Shown piece by piece: positions 1 to 8,938 of a stretch of DNA of 64,000 nt. A program made the translations under genes and the position numbers. Origin of the DNA: Streptomyces sp. NBC_00376 (GTDB lineage: Bacteria > Actinomycetota > Actinomycetes > Streptomycetales > Streptomycetaceae); assembly GCF_036077095.1 (NCBI RefSeq), contig NZ_CP107960.1, forward strand, positions 8,432,001 to 8,496,000. The letters are read 5' to 3'. The notes beneath the pieces are model-generated. The model ran no database searches. It was not told where the DNA came from and saw only the letters and a list, made by a program, of their open reading frames with translations. Every line of letters starts with the position of its first letter. The first letter of the stretch is position 1.

Positions 1-206
1 AACAGTTCATCCTGGAACAGCCAGATGATCCCTCCAGCCAGCACCGCCAGGACGAGTACGACGATCCCCAGGCACGACAGCATGCGCCACAGCCCGGCCC
101 CGCCGTCAGGCGCACCGCTCACGTTTTCTGGAAACGGCGTCCCTCCCTCCTCGCCCACCCAGTCCCCGCCCCTGGTCTCCGAACCGGCACTCCAGGAATC
201 ACTCAT
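1..206 (-). CDS. small membrane protein, C-terminus outside window
   Basis: The ATG at 206 is preceded on the minus strand by a purine-rich GAGGGGGG ribosome binding site. The readable 68 residues begin MSDSWSAGSETRGGDWVG. They comprise a polar, Gly/Glu-rich N-terminus of about 40 residues and then one hydrophobic segment (LSCLGIVVLVLAVLAGGIIW), ending where the window ends. This fits a single-pass membrane protein. No family is recognised and the total length is unknown. Confidence 0.55.
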   Translation of the reverse strand, partial: MSDSWSAGSETRGGDWVGEEGGTPFPENVSGAPDGGAGLWRMLSCLGIVVLVLAVLAGGIIWLFQDEL

Positions 207-428
207 GAATGCCCCCTCGGTCTGCCTTGCATGCCGGCACGGGGAGCATATGCCAGTGATCAACCAGACCGGCACTGGAGTATGCGCCACGTCGAGGAGA
301 CACCGTGCCCAAGGCGCGCCCGAAGGGGCCGTCTTCGACATGTCCACTTGCGCCCCTCCCAGGCGATCACCCCACCCGGTCCGACCAGGGCCTTGGCCTC
401 GGTGGGAGGCTTCCGCTCTTCCTTCCAG

Positions 429-1683
429 TCAGGCCGCGTGACCTTCCGGGCGTTCGACGAGGTGTCCGCGTTCGAAGCGGGATCCGGCGCGGACGAGAGC
501 GACGAGGTGGGGTGCGGTGATGGCGCGCCAGCGCGCCTGGGCGGACTCGACGAGTTTGAACACCATCGCCAGGGCCGCGGCTGGGCTGCCAGCCCCGCGG
601 GTGACTTTGGTCCTCAGCTTCACGGTGCTGAAAGTGCTCTCGATGGGATTTGTCGTGCGCAGGTGCACCCAGTGCTCGGCGGGGAAGTCGTAGGAACGCG
701 AGGAGCTCGTCGGCCTCGGCGGTGACCTTCTTGGCCGCTTTCGGCCACTTCGCTCCGTAGGCGCGCTCGAAGTCCTTGATCGCCTTCTCGGCGTGGTCGC
801 GGCCCTCGGCGTTGTAGATCTGCTGCAGGGCCCTCTTCGCGCCGGGCTGAGCCGACTTCGTTAGCGCGTTCATGACATTGCGGACCTTGTGAACCCAGCA
901 CCTCTGGTGCCTGGCCTGCGGAAATACCTCTGCGAGCGCCCTCCACAGGCCCATCGCGCCGTCACCGACCACGAGTTCGGGATCAAGCATGCCGCGTCGG
1001 CGGCAGTCCCGCAGCAGATCCGCCCACGATTCGCTCGATTCACGCAGCCCCTCGGCCAGCGCAATGAGTTCCTTGCGGCCGTCGGGGCGCACGCCCATAA
1101 GGACCAGGACGCAGGAATGGGCCTGGCCGAGGCGGACCTTGGGGTGGACACCGTCGGCCCACACGTAGACGTAGTCGGAATCCGACAGGTCGCGGGCCTG
1201 GAAGGCAGCGTGGTCGTCGGTCCACTGCTTCGTCAGCCGGGTCACCGTCGCCGACGAGAGGCCGGCCGAGGAACCCAGGAACTGCTCCATCGCGGGCACG
1301 AAATCCCCGGAGGACAGTCCGTGGAGGTAGAGCAGGGGCAGGACCTCGCTGATCTTCGGGGACTTGCGGCACCACGGCGCGAGGATCTTCGACGAGAACC
1401 GCTTGCGCTCACCGGTCTCCACGTCGACGCGCTTGTCGTTCACGCGGGGCGCCTTCACCGCGACCGGCCCGGCGGCGGTGGTCACCGTCCGTTCACGATG
1501 ATGACCGTTGCGGACCACCAGACGGCGGCCGACCTCGTCCCGCTCACCAGCCAACTCCGCTATGTACTGGTTGACTTCGGCCTCCAGGGCCGCGGCGAGC
1601 ATCCGCCGGGCACCCTCGCGGACGATGTCGTCCATCAAGGATCCGGTCTCCGTGGTTCCATCGTTGTTGACTACGCTGAGCAC
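429..1683 (-). pseudogene. IS256-family (mutator-type) transposase, frameshifted
   Basis: This would be a DDE transposase of the IS256/mutator family, about 415 residues. The N-terminal two thirds is typical: the first catalytic Asp lies in YVYVWADGVHP, the second in LVVGDGAMGLW, and CWVHKVRNVM follows. Near 691-694 one extra base breaks the frame just after ADELLAF. The family C-terminus (YDFPAEHW, then LRTTNPIEST with the catalytic Glu) continues in the next frame down to a stop at 429. The element is therefore inactive unless frameshifting rescues it. Terminal repeats were not resolved. The start could be 1683 or the Met about 16 codons later (MDDIVREG). Confidence 0.88.
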
Positions 1684-1760
1684 GGGCGTGCCTTCCCAAC
1701 CTGCGGTGCAACGCAGGTCTACTCGGTGACCATCAATCGATCACTCGGGAAGGTACGCCC
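1684..1760. repeat. inverted repeat upstream of the IS256 transposase
   Basis: GGGCGTGCCTTCCC at 1684-1697 is matched in inverse orientation by GGGAAGGTACGCCC at 1747-1760 (13 of 14 positions), separated by 49 bases. It sits just upstream of the transposase start. It could be a terminal or subterminal element of the IS, or a transcriptional hairpin that insulates it. Confidence 0.5.
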
Positions 1761-1789
1761 TCCGCGTTTCGCGAGGCACCTCTCCCAAG

Positions 1790-1927
1790 ACCGATCCACA
1801 GGTCCTGAGCATTGCTCCAGAGGCCGTACGCGCCCTCCACAACGCCACCCGGCCCGCCGTCAAGGTCCGCACCGGCACCCTGAACCAGACCGCGCACATC
1901 CTCATCACCGTGCGGATTCACTCATAG
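1790..1927 (+). pseudogene. short coding remnant, unidentified
   Basis: A frame open to a TAG at 1925 reads as plausible protein (TDPQVLSIAPEAVRALHN, then VRTGTLNQTAHILITVRIHS). It has no start codon of its own and abuts the IS256 end, so it looks like the 3' tail of a gene cut by rearrangement. The family is not recognised. Confidence 0.3.
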
Positions 1928-2169
1928 ACGGTGGCGGCTTCAAGGGCTCTGGCCAGGAAGGTCCAGTCCCCTTCCGCGGGGAGCTGCTTCCCGAAGTTTC
2001 GATACCAGCCCGGCGAGTCATCCATCCACGCCGCGAGGGCCTCAAGGAAGTGATCGAGGCTCTGGTTCTCCCATTCGTGCCCCCGGCGGAGGTAGTCCTG
2101 GTGCAGTTCTCGGACGAAGGCGACCAGCTCGTCGCGGCTGCGGACCTCGCCGCCGGGAGTAAGTGACAT
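1918..2169 (-). CDS. DUF7660-like small acidic protein
   Basis: The 83-residue protein starts at the ATG at 2169 (MSLTPGGEVRSRDELVAF). It contains the pattern typical of small proteins annotated DUF7660: DELVAFVRELHQDYLRRG, then WENQSLDHFLEALAAWM and PGWYRN. Such proteins are soluble, usually under 110 residues, and often lie near SUKH or other immunity-type genes. Their biochemical role is unknown. The frame stays open upstream, but the upstream stretch lacks family character, so the internal Met is preferred. The domain assignment is from memory of the family, not a search. Confidence 0.68.
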   Translation of the reverse strand: MSLTPGGEVRSRDELVAFVRELHQDYLRRGHEWENQSLDHFLEALAAWMDDSPGWYRNFGKQLPAEGDWTFLARALEAATVYE

Positions 2170-2279
2170 GGAGGGAAGGTACCTTGCGCCTGCGAGCACC
2201 TCCCCACGCTTGACGAACAATGGGAGCACCAGACCGGGAGCGCGGAGCACTCTGTCGCTGTGCCGCGCAATTTCCCTTG

Positions 2280-2490
2280 TACAGCTGCCCAGCCCGTGCT
2301 CGGGCGGCCGTCCGCCCCATGTCGACGAGGTCCTCGACCGCACGGCGGACCTGGTCCGCGGTGACCTCGGCGACGTCGCCGGTCGGCCCCAGCGGCAGCG
2401 CGGCGTTCCTGCTGATCAGAGCCACGTACGTCGCGTCGTGACCGCGTAGGTACGCGGCTGTCAGAGTGAGATCCACCGGCGCCTCACCGC
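2280..2490 (-). pseudogene. coding remnant, unidentified
   Basis: The minus strand reads protein-like through VDLTLTAAYLRG, YVALISRNAALPLG and VTADQVRRAVEDLVDMG, then dissolves into low-quality sequence on both sides. No start or terminal region fits. This is probably an internal fragment of a lost gene of unknown identity. Confidence 0.3.
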
Positions 2491-2697
2491 TCCGTCCGCA
2501 CACAGCAACGCGTCGGTCAGCTGGAACAGCGCGTCCTACGCACGGGCAGGCAATCGAAGAAGTTGTCCCGGGAGTGTGACGCCGCCACGAACGCATTCCG
2601 CCGGACATCGTGCTGCAGCAGACTCGTTCACGTCTGCGGAGTCCCCATACGAGTGATCACGTTCGGGTCATCGTTGGTTAATTCGGAGTCAACAAGA

Positions 2698-3042
2698 TCA
2701 AGCGTCCTCTTCGGGTCCAACGTGTCGAAGGACTGTCTCATGCTCGCCCGCGGCGACGAGCCCGTCGATGACCTCGACCATCGACGGCACACCCGAGTCG
2801 CGGACGATGAGGCCGTCCCAGCACCACCAGTAGTCGCCTTCTGGGTCGCCCGCCTGCCGCTGGCGGTCCATGATTCGGTGCACCTCATCAAGGGTGAACA
2901 CGGTTCCGGACCAGCGCTCGCCGTCATCGCGGATGACCCACATGTCCACATTGCAGACCTCGTTGAGGTCCTCTCCCGCACCGGGCACGAAGCAGATCTC
3001 GTATCCGTCACGCCTGACTCGGTAAAAGGGGCCGTCCCACAT
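2698..3042 (-). CDS. hypothetical protein, possible immunity-type
   Basis: The 114-residue protein starts at the ATG at 3042, which has a GGAGCGAG ribosome binding site at good spacing. The sequence is rich in Trp, Asp and Glu (MWDGPFYRVRRDGYEICF, then DGERWSGTVF and DYWWCWDGLIV). It has no signal peptide or membrane segment. The aromatic-acidic composition and the neighbourhood of other small immunity-like genes suggest a cytosolic immunity or SUKH-like protein, but no family is recognised. It stands alone, upstream of an IS110 fragment. Confidence 0.55.
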   Translation of the reverse strand: MWDGPFYRVRRDGYEICFVPGAGEDLNEVCNVDMWVIRDDGERWSGTVFTLDEVHRIMDRQRQAGDPEGDYWWCWDGLIVRDSGVPSMVEVIDGLVAAGEHETVLRHVGPEEDA

Positions 3043-3168
3043 GCTCGCTCCGCAGCGCTCCACCGCACGCCGCCTTCATGAACCAGGCCAGACGGCCGAC
3101 CAGTACACCACACGCCGCCTGAAGGGCGTAGCGAGCGTAGCAGTTTAAAGAACTTCCCAATGACGATG

Positions 3169-3430
3169 TCAAGCCGTAGTTGTGACGTTCGGTAGGCCTT
3201 GATAGCACGTTCCATCGCGGATCATTGCCAACAGAACATTGGCTCTGCGCCGAGCAAGGGAAAGCAGAGCCTGTTTGTGCCCCTTCCCTTCGTTCCGCTT
3301 GCGCCAGTAGTAGCTGTGCGTTGCGGGGCACGATCTCAGGCTGGCCATCGAGGAGAGGTAGAAGGCCCGAAGCAGCCCGCGGTGGTAGCGGCGGGGCCTG
3401 CGCATATTGCCGCTGACGCGGCCGGGGGCC
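3169..3430 (-). pseudogene. IS110-family transposase, C-terminal remnant
   Basis: Reading from 3430 to the stop at 3169 gives the C-terminal domain of an IS110 (DEDD) transposase: VSGNMRRPRRYHRGLLRAFY, then YYWRKRNEGKGHKQAL and ARRRANVLLAMIRDGT. The N-terminal RuvC-like domain is missing. The fragment is cut exactly at the left end of the IS3 element, so insertion or later deletion removed the rest. Confidence 0.82.
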
Positions 3431-3453
3431 TTGACCCCGGATTGTGAACACGT

Positions 3454-3752
3454 CTATGCGGCTTGGGCCAGGGTAGTTGCTGCGGGTTGGAGGCCGTTCT
3501 CGTAGGCGATCGGGGATCTTTGGCCGAGGCGGGAGTGCCTGCGTCGGGTGTTGTATCGGGTCAGCCGGCGGAAGGCGTCGAGCCTGGCCTCGCGCTCGCT
3601 CGGCCAGGCCTTTCGGCCTTTGAGTGTTTCTCTCTTGAAGGCTGCGTTGAAGCTTTCCGCGGCGGCGTTGTCCGCGCTGGACCCGATCGCGCCCATACTC
3701 TGCTGGACCCCTGCTGACCTGCAGATCTCGGCGAAGGCCCTACTCGTATATT
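3454..3752 (-). pseudogene. IS3 transposase orfB, 3' part
   Basis: This is the C-terminal part of the rve-type integrase domain: YTSRAFAEICRSAGV, then SADNAAAESFNAAFKRETL with the third catalytic acidic residue, then RRRHSRLGQRSPIAYE. It directly continues the 5' part that stops at HTDHGSQ on the far side of the IS30 insert (5207-5811). Confidence 0.88.
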
Positions 3753-5206
3753 GGACGAATTCAACTGATCGTCGCAACACCTTGATCGGGAGGTGGAGCG
3801 ATGGGCTCTGTGGAGCGGCACAAGCAGGTTCGTGCGTATCGGGGGTTGATGCCGTCGCCGGGCAGGCCGTCGGTGGCCTGGCGTGAGGACAGGGTCAGGT
3901 TCTGGACGGTGATCGCTCGGGGTGCCAAGACCGAGGATGCGTGCAGTGCTGCCGGGGTGTCCGGGCCGGTGGGATTCCGCTGGTTCCGGCACGCTGGCGG
4001 CGTGAATCCGTGTCTTCCTGATGATGTGTCCGGGCGCTACCTGTCGTTTCCCGAGCGGGAGGACATCGCCGTCTGGCATGCCCAGGGCGCCGGCGTCCGC
4101 GAGATCGCCCGCAGGCTCGGACGGGCGCCGTCGACGGTCTCCCGTGAGCTGCGGCGCAATGCCTCTACCCGGACCTACAAGCTGGACTACCGGGCCTCGA
4201 CCGCGCAGTGGCACGCTGAACGCCGGGCCCGGCGCCCGAAGACGGCCAAGCTCGTGGACAATCCGAGGCTGCGAGCCTATATCCAGGCCCGGCTGTCGAG
4301 GGACGTCACCGACGCCGGAGGCAACCGTCTGGGCCCGGAGGGCCCGGCCTGGAAGGGGCGCAACAAGCCGCACCGCGGCGACAGAGGCTGGGTGACAGCA
4401 TGGAGCCCGGAGCAGATCGCGCGACGCCTGCCGGTCGAGTTCCCCGACGATGAGGACATGCGCATCAGTCACGAGGCGATCTACCAGGCGCTCTACGTCG
4501 AGGGACGTGGTGCGCTGAAACGCGAGCTGGTGGCCTGCCTGCGCACCGGACGGGCGCTGCGTGTTCCCCGGGCACGCAGCCGGCAGAAGGCGTGGGCCCA
4601 CGTCACCGACAAGGTCCTCCTCGGCGAGCGTCCCGCCGAGGCCGAGGACCGCGCCGTTCCCGGGCACTGGGAGGGCGACCTCATCATCGGGCTGAAGCGC
4701 TCGGCGATCGGGACTCTCGTCGAGCGCACCACCAGGTTCACCATGCTGGTCCACCTGCCGCGCGAGGAGGGCTACGGTGTGGTCCCGCGCACGAAGAACG
4801 GACCCGCTCTGGCCGGATACGGTGCCAGCACGATGAAGAACGCCCTGGCCAGGACGATGACCACACTGCCTGAGCAACTCCGGCGGTCTCTCACCTGGGA
4901 CCGCGGCAAGGAGTTGTCCGCGCACGCCGCCTTCACGGTCGAGACCGGCATCCCTGTCTACTTCGCTGACCCCCACAGCCCCTGGCAACGCGGGACCAAC
5001 GAGAACACCAACGGCCTACTGCGTTAGTACTTCCCCAAGGGCACCGACTTGTCCCGCTGGAACAGCGAAGAGCTCCAGGCCGTCGCGGCGGTCTTCAACA
5101 ACCGGCCCCGGAAAACACTCGGGTGGCGAACCCCGGCTGAAGTATTCACCAAGCAGCTACGATCGCTCCCACCAGCCAGCGTTGCGACGACCGATTGAAT
5201 CCGTCC
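3753..5206 (+). mobile_element. IS30-family element inserted in IS3 orfB
   Basis: The 1,454-bp element is bounded by 28-bp imperfect inverted repeats. The left end reads GGACGAATTCAACTGATCGT from 3753. The right end, read inward from 5206, is GGACGGATTCAATCGGTCGT, and both continue CGCAAC. Insertion split the IS3 orfB between HTDHGSQ and YTSRAF. The target duplication is at most a few bases and cannot be resolved by eye. One transposase gene, spoiled by a stop codon, fills the element. Confidence 0.88.
3801..5198 (+). pseudogene. IS30-family transposase with internal amber stop
   Basis: The protein has the IS30 layout. The N-terminal HTH (FPEREDIAVWHAQGAGVREI, then RRLGRAPSTVSREL) is followed by the DDE core: GHWEGDLIIG, LTWDRGKEL and NENTNGLLR. 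TAG at 5025-5027 follows LLR. The frame then continues with the family C-terminus (YFPKGTDLSRW, then FNNRPRKTLGWRTPAEVF) to a TGA at 5196. The normal residue at the TAG is Gln, so this is a CAG-to-TAG nonsense change. The shortened 408-residue product keeps all three catalytic residues but lacks the last 56 residues. Confidence 0.88.
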
Positions 5207-5811
5207 TGCGAGCCGTGGTCGGTGTGCGTGATCGCTCCTGCCAGGCTCCCGCGGGTCCGCTCGGCGGCCGCCAGGGCGTCGGTGACGAGCTCGGTCCGCA
5301 TGTGGTCGGCGATCGCCCACCCGGCCAGCCGGCGTGAGGCGAGGTCGATGACGGTTGCGAGGTAGAGCGGCTTCGCGCCGCTGACCGGCAGGTATGTGAT
5401 GTCCCCGACGTACTTCGTGTTCACCACAGCCGCGGTGAAGTCACGCCCGATCAGATCTGGCGCCTTCGCCGCGGCCTGGTCCGCGACGGTGGTGCGGTGC
5501 CGGCGGCGCAACCGGACTCCCTCGAGCCCGATGGTCCGCATGATCCTCGCGACGCGTTTGTGGTTGATAGCCGGGCCGTCCCCGTCACGGAGCTCGGCGG
5601 TGATCCTCGGAACTCCGTAGGTCCCGTTGGAGTCCTGGTGGACCTTGCGTATTCGGGCCGCGAGCCCGGCCTCGACGGCCTGCCGGGCCGCTCTTGCGGC
5701 TGCGGTGCGGCGCCAGTAGTAGAAGCTCGAGCGGGCCAGGCCGAGGATGTCGCAGAGCCGCTTCACGCCGTGACGGCGCTGGTGATCCTCAACGAACTGG
5801 TAGTGGTTCAC
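5207..5811 (-). pseudogene. IS3 transposase orfB, 5' part
   Basis: The ATG at 5811 (MNHYQFVEDHQRRHGVKRLC) overlaps the orfA stop as ATGA. The HTH_21 region (RIRKVHQDSNGTYGVPRI) and the first two catalytic aspartates (KYVGDITYLPV and THTDHGSQ) are present. The frame then runs into the IS30 end; the rest of the gene lies at 3454-3752. Confidence 0.88.
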
Positions 5812-6113
5812 CAGCGCGTCTCCGTCGCGAAATACCGGGCCGCCTTACGGAGGATGTCGCGTTCTTCCTCGAGTTCGCGGATCCTCTTGCGTGCTGCGGT
5901 CAGCTCCGCCTGAACGTCGTTGCCTTCGGTTCGGGCAGCGGTCGGCGGTGCGGAGTGAGCGCCGGGCCGGCGCCCGTCCGCGGCTCGGATCCAGTTCCTC
6001 AGCGTCTCGGTGTTCACCCCGAGATCAGCGGCGACCGACTTGATTGTCGCTCCCGGCCTCGACCGGTACAACGTGACCGCGTCCGCCTTGAAATCGGCGG
6101 GATAGTGCTTCAT
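5808..6113 (-). CDS. IS3 transposase orfA (HTH protein)
   Basis: The 101-residue protein starts at the ATG at 6113 (MKHYPADFKADAVTLYRS). It has the HTH_Tnp_1 fold (ATIKSVAADLGVNTETLRNW) followed by a leucine-zipper-like helix (AARKRIRELEEERDILRKAA) that normally pairs with orfB. It is intact, but its partner is split, so it cannot drive transposition alone. Its stop overlaps the orfB start by 4 bases; IS3 elements usually make the fused transposase by programmed frameshifting in this region. Confidence 0.85.
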   Translation of the reverse strand: MKHYPADFKADAVTLYRSRPGATIKSVAADLGVNTETLRNWIRAADGRRPGAHSAPPTAARTEGNDVQAELTAARKRIRELEEERDILRKAARYFATETRW

Positions 6114-6236
6114 CCCCACAGGGACTCCGTTCTCCTGGACCATCAAGATCCAAGTCTCTCCGGTGTCCAAAATCCGGGGTCAAGGTCCGCCAACAAGGTC
6201 AACCACGTGTCTACCGCGGTTTCGACCGGTCGCATC

Positions 6237-6809
6237 TCAGAAATCAGCATCAATGCCGAAGGTACGTACGGCGTACACACGGTCGAGGGGTTTCACGAGA
6301 TCCTGGCGAGCGATGGCCAGGAGCTGAGGCGGCACTTCACCTGCGAGCAGCCCGGATACGTAGGCGAGGGCATGCGCCGGGGAGAGCCCGGTTACCTTCC
6401 GACGAAGGGCACGGACAGCAGCCATGCGTCCGCCCGTTGCTTCCGCTGCCGTCCGTAGCTGGTCGTGGAGATCATCCACCGGAGTGCGGACCGGCAGCCC
6501 TCGGATACGACTTCGGTAGTCGTCCTCCCAAGCCCCATTGATCGCAGAGAGCACTCCGATCGAGTGGAGCCCGCCATCGGCGCGGTCGACCAGATACGGA
6601 CCGTGTCCCACCAGCATCGCGGGTAGATTCCGTGTTCGCTCATACTCCTCGGATTGGACATAGACCTTCCAGGCGAGCTCGTGCTCGACTACGCGCACTA
6701 CCACGCTGCGCGGGAACTGCTCGACGCCGGCGGCGGCCCACGCCTGATGGCCACGTGCCAGCTCTTCCTCAACAATGCGTACCGCGTCATCCCGTTCGAT
6801 CACGACCAC
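6237..6809 (-). CDS. YrhB / Imm35-like domain protein
   Basis: The N-terminal half matches the YrhB-type fold seen in polymorphic-toxin immunity proteins: an amphipathic helix (ERDDAVRIVEEELARGH), then WKVYVQSEEYERTRN, LPAMLVGHGPYLVDR and DGGLHSIGVLSAING. The C-terminal half (RALRRKVTGLSPAHALAY and onward) is helical and unfamiliar. The open frame extends farther upstream, but the domain begins near VVVIERDD, so the GTG at 6809 or 6803 is the likely start. No toxin gene is adjacent. The 3' end lies 50 bp from the IS3 end. Confidence 0.6.
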   Translation of the reverse strand: MVVIERDDAVRIVEEELARGHQAWAAAGVEQFPRSVVVRVVEHELAWKVYVQSEEYERTRNLPAMLVGHGPYLVDRADGGLHSIGVLSAINGAWEDDYRSRIRGLPVRTPVDDLHDQLRTAAEATGGRMAAVRALRRKVTGLSPAHALAYVSGLLAGEVPPQLLAIARQDLVKPLDRVYAVRTFGIDADF

Positions 6810-7056
6810 AGCATCACCCGGAACATCACCTCGCCACCACGGGTTTCGCTCACCAGGTCTCTCACATGAAGGAACCGCGAACCTGTCTGCCCCGGCCGTC
6901 ACGAAGCATCCGCCACAGCCCCCTCCCTGCCACTGACAAGCCCCGTGGCCCCGGCCGCCGAAGTACAGGCACGAGGACGGGCATTCGAGCGAGCCAGAAC
7001 GGACTACCTGCGCCAACGCGGCCCTGTGAAGTCCTTGGGGACCCGAAGACGCCTGA

Positions 7057-7158
7057 GGCGAGCGCCCGGAGATTGCCCGGGCCATCGCTTTCGCGATCGA
7101 ACAGCCTGCCGCGGTCGATGTGAACGAGATCGTGGTCCGGCCCACCGCGCAGAGTTGA
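7057..7158 (+). pseudogene. short-chain dehydrogenase, C-terminal remnant
   Basis: After an in-frame stop, the sequence reads RPEIARAIAFAIEQPAAVDV then NEIVVRPTAQS and a stop. This is the standard C-terminal tail of YdfG-type SDR oxidoreductases. The catalytic and cofactor regions are absent. Confidence 0.75.
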
Positions 7159-7312
7159 CCTTTCGACCCTTCCAGCACCTTCCGGTGCGGAACCCGCAGT
7201 TGCGGGACTGCTCCATGGGAAGTGCTGGTCACAGCCGACAACATCTGGCTCCGGAGTGCTGGTTGTCAGTGCATTCTCGTAGGCTCTCGGCGACCTGATC
7301 GAAGGGATTGCC

Positions 7313-7912
7313 ATGGAAGACCCGACGGGCATCGCAGCGCTGGCCAAGGTCCTGCCTCCAGATCTTGGCGCTGACGAGGAGATCGACTGGGTGGCCGCGG
7401 AAGCCCGGTGGGGTACGAGGCTTCCGCGGGACTACATGGCCTTCATGTCCGTGTACGGTGCCGGCTCGTTCGCGGAAGTCTGCATCCTTATGCCCCTGCC
7501 GAAGGAGTACATCCAGTGGGACCCCGGAACCTTCGAGGAGGAGACGGAGAACGCCCGTGGCACCTGGGAGATGCTGGGCGGCCAGGAAGGCCTGGACATC
7601 GACCCGGAGCATATCCTCGCCTGGGGCATCACCTCCGGCCCCGACATCCTCTGCTGGTTGACCACTGATCCCGACCCTGACAAGTGGCCGGTCCTGGTCT
7701 GCGGCCGACATACCCGCGACGACTTCACCCTGTTCTCCTGCGGCCTGGTCGAATTCCTTCGCAAGCTGCTCCTGGACGAGTTCGACCCCTATCCACTCAG
7801 CATCGATCTCCGCGACGCATCACCGCGCTACGTGCACTGGATCGAGGAGCAACGTCGCTGGAAGGCGGGCTTGGACGGATACTCCGGTGAGCCACAGCCC
7901 GTCAGCCAGTAG
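7313..7912 (+). CDS. SMI1/KNR4 (SUKH) family protein
   Basis: The 199-residue protein has a GAAGGGA ribosome binding site just upstream of the ATG at 7313. The SUKH hallmark is present: an N-terminal helix (DEEIDWVAAEARWGTRLP) and then RDYMAFMSVYGAGSF, followed by the mixed alpha/beta part with the FLRKLLLDEFDPYPL segment near the end. SUKH proteins are cytosolic; many neutralise toxins of contact-dependent or polymorphic systems. No toxin or secretion gene lies next to it, so it looks like an orphan immunity gene or a housekeeping relative. Confidence 0.83.
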   Translation: MEDPTGIAALAKVLPPDLGADEEIDWVAAEARWGTRLPRDYMAFMSVYGAGSFAEVCILMPLPKEYIQWDPGTFEEETENARGTWEMLGGQEGLDIDPEHILAWGITSGPDILCWLTTDPDPDKWPVLVCGRHTRDDFTLFSCGLVEFLRKLLLDEFDPYPLSIDLRDASPRYVHWIEEQRRWKAGLDGYSGEPQPVSQ

Positions 7913-8213
7913 GAGTTGTCGCGGCCCTGCCGGTCACCGTCCCGGCACGCGGCGCGGTGGGCTGAGCCGGCGAGCGACGGCCCGCGGCCACCGGGCCGGC
8001 AGACGCGACCCAGGCACCTTCGGAGGCCCGGAGGGAAGGGACGGGACGCCTACAACCGAGAGGACCGCTTGCGGGAGCTATGGACGGTTCCTGTTTTGAG
8101 GATGGGCACCGCGACGGAGTTCGGCGTGCCGGTCGCTCGCCACGATCTCCAGTGCTGCGACCACAGAGGTTCACAGGAGGGAGGGAGGTACCGGCGTCGG
8201 GCATGATCGTCGG
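7913..8213. other. no gene seen
   Basis: About 300 bases between the SUKH gene and the VOC gene. No frame has convincing codon usage, and no hairpin or repeat stands out. Confidence 0.5.
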
Positions 8214-8600
8214 ATGGCTCATCTCGGACTGGTGACTGTTGTCGTGCGCGATTACGACGAGGCGATCACGTTCTACACGGAGGTCCTTGGTTTCGACCTT
8301 CTGGAAGACACACCCGTCGGCGACGGGAAGCGTTGGGTGGTGGTCCGGCCTCCCGGGGCACGGGAAGCTGGTGTCCTCCTGGCCAGGGCCGCGATGGGTG
8401 AACAGTCCGCCCGTATCGGGGACCAGACCGGAGGGCGTGTCGGCTGGTTCCTGAACACCGAGGACTTCGAACGTGATTACGCGCGTATGAAGACGGCCGG
8501 TGTCACGTTCGAAGAGGAGCCGCGACGGGAGCGTTACGGCATGGTCGCTGTCTTCCACGACCTTTACGGAAATCGGTGGGATCTGATCCAATTGCACTGA
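8214..8600 (+). CDS. VOC-family glyoxalase/dioxygenase-like protein
   Basis: The 128-residue single-domain protein has two beta-alpha-beta-beta-beta modules of the vicinal oxygen chelate fold. The first (MAHLGLVTVVVRDYDEAITF, then YTEVLGFDLLEDTP) contains the usual FY-x(4)-LGF pattern. The second ends in the conserved FHDLYGNRWDLIQLH. Candidate metal ligands are His3, a Glu in the second half and His in the last strand. The fold covers glyoxalases, resistance proteins and dioxygenases, so the substrate cannot be named. It is monocistronic. Confidence 0.82.
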   Translation: MAHLGLVTVVVRDYDEAITFYTEVLGFDLLEDTPVGDGKRWVVVRPPGAREAGVLLARAAMGEQSARIGDQTGGRVGWFLNTEDFERDYARMKTAGVTFEEEPRRERYGMVAVFHDLYGNRWDLIQLH

Positions 8601-8817
8601 GGATGCCGGGGGCAGGTTCCGGCGGTGGGGCGGATACCCAAGGGATCGAACTCGTCGAGGGCGAAGTTCCGGTCAGGTCTACCAGGCCTTGTCCGTCCGC
8701 CGGGCACCCCGGTCCCACACATGGCACACGGACGAGGTCCGCCACACGCAGCCAGAGCAACCTCAACGACCAGCACGCCCAGCCGTAATGACGGCCGGCT
8801 TTCCCCGCCCCGCCCGG

Positions 8818-8875
8818 CTACCAGCGCATCCAGAGTTGGCCGAGGTCCGCCCGGTGCTGCCCAGCAAGCTTCCCG
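8818..8875 (-). pseudogene. helicase-associated domain, extreme C-terminal remnant (copy 1)
   Basis: The minus strand reads KLAGQHRADLGQLWMRW then TAG at 8818. This is the terminal motif of Streptomyces proteins with repeated helicase-associated domains (compare AERRAKLDGLGMRW at 36971). Only the last 17 residues remain. Two longer copies occur at 30128 and 36971. Confidence 0.6.
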
Positions 8876-8938
8876 GCTCTGACGTACTGTCACGGAGCCC
8901 GACTGCGGCCGGCGGAACAGTCCAGCGGTCCTTTCTCG

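Larger units (their letters stand above)
3429..6185 (-). mobile_element. IS3-family element interrupted by IS30
   Basis: The ends are inverted repeats. CCTTGACCCCGGATT at 3429-3443 pairs with AATCCGGGGTCAAGG at 6171-6185, and the similarity extends inward (TGTGAACA against TGTCCAAA). Between them are orfA and orfB in minus orientation, with orfB split by an IS30 element at 3753-5206. Without the insert the element would be about 1.3 kb, normal for IS3. No convincing direct repeat flanks it; an IS110 scrap borders it on the left. Confidence 0.85.

Noticed and set aside
1684..1760. Inverted repeat as the true terminal repeats of the IS256 element
   Set aside because: Both arms lie on the same side of the transposase, and no matching sequence was found near its 3' end at 340-430.
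889..2166. Long plus-strand open frame across the IS256 region
   Set aside because: It is antisense to a clear transposase, is Arg/His/Gly-rich and has no family resemblance. High GC makes long spurious frames common.
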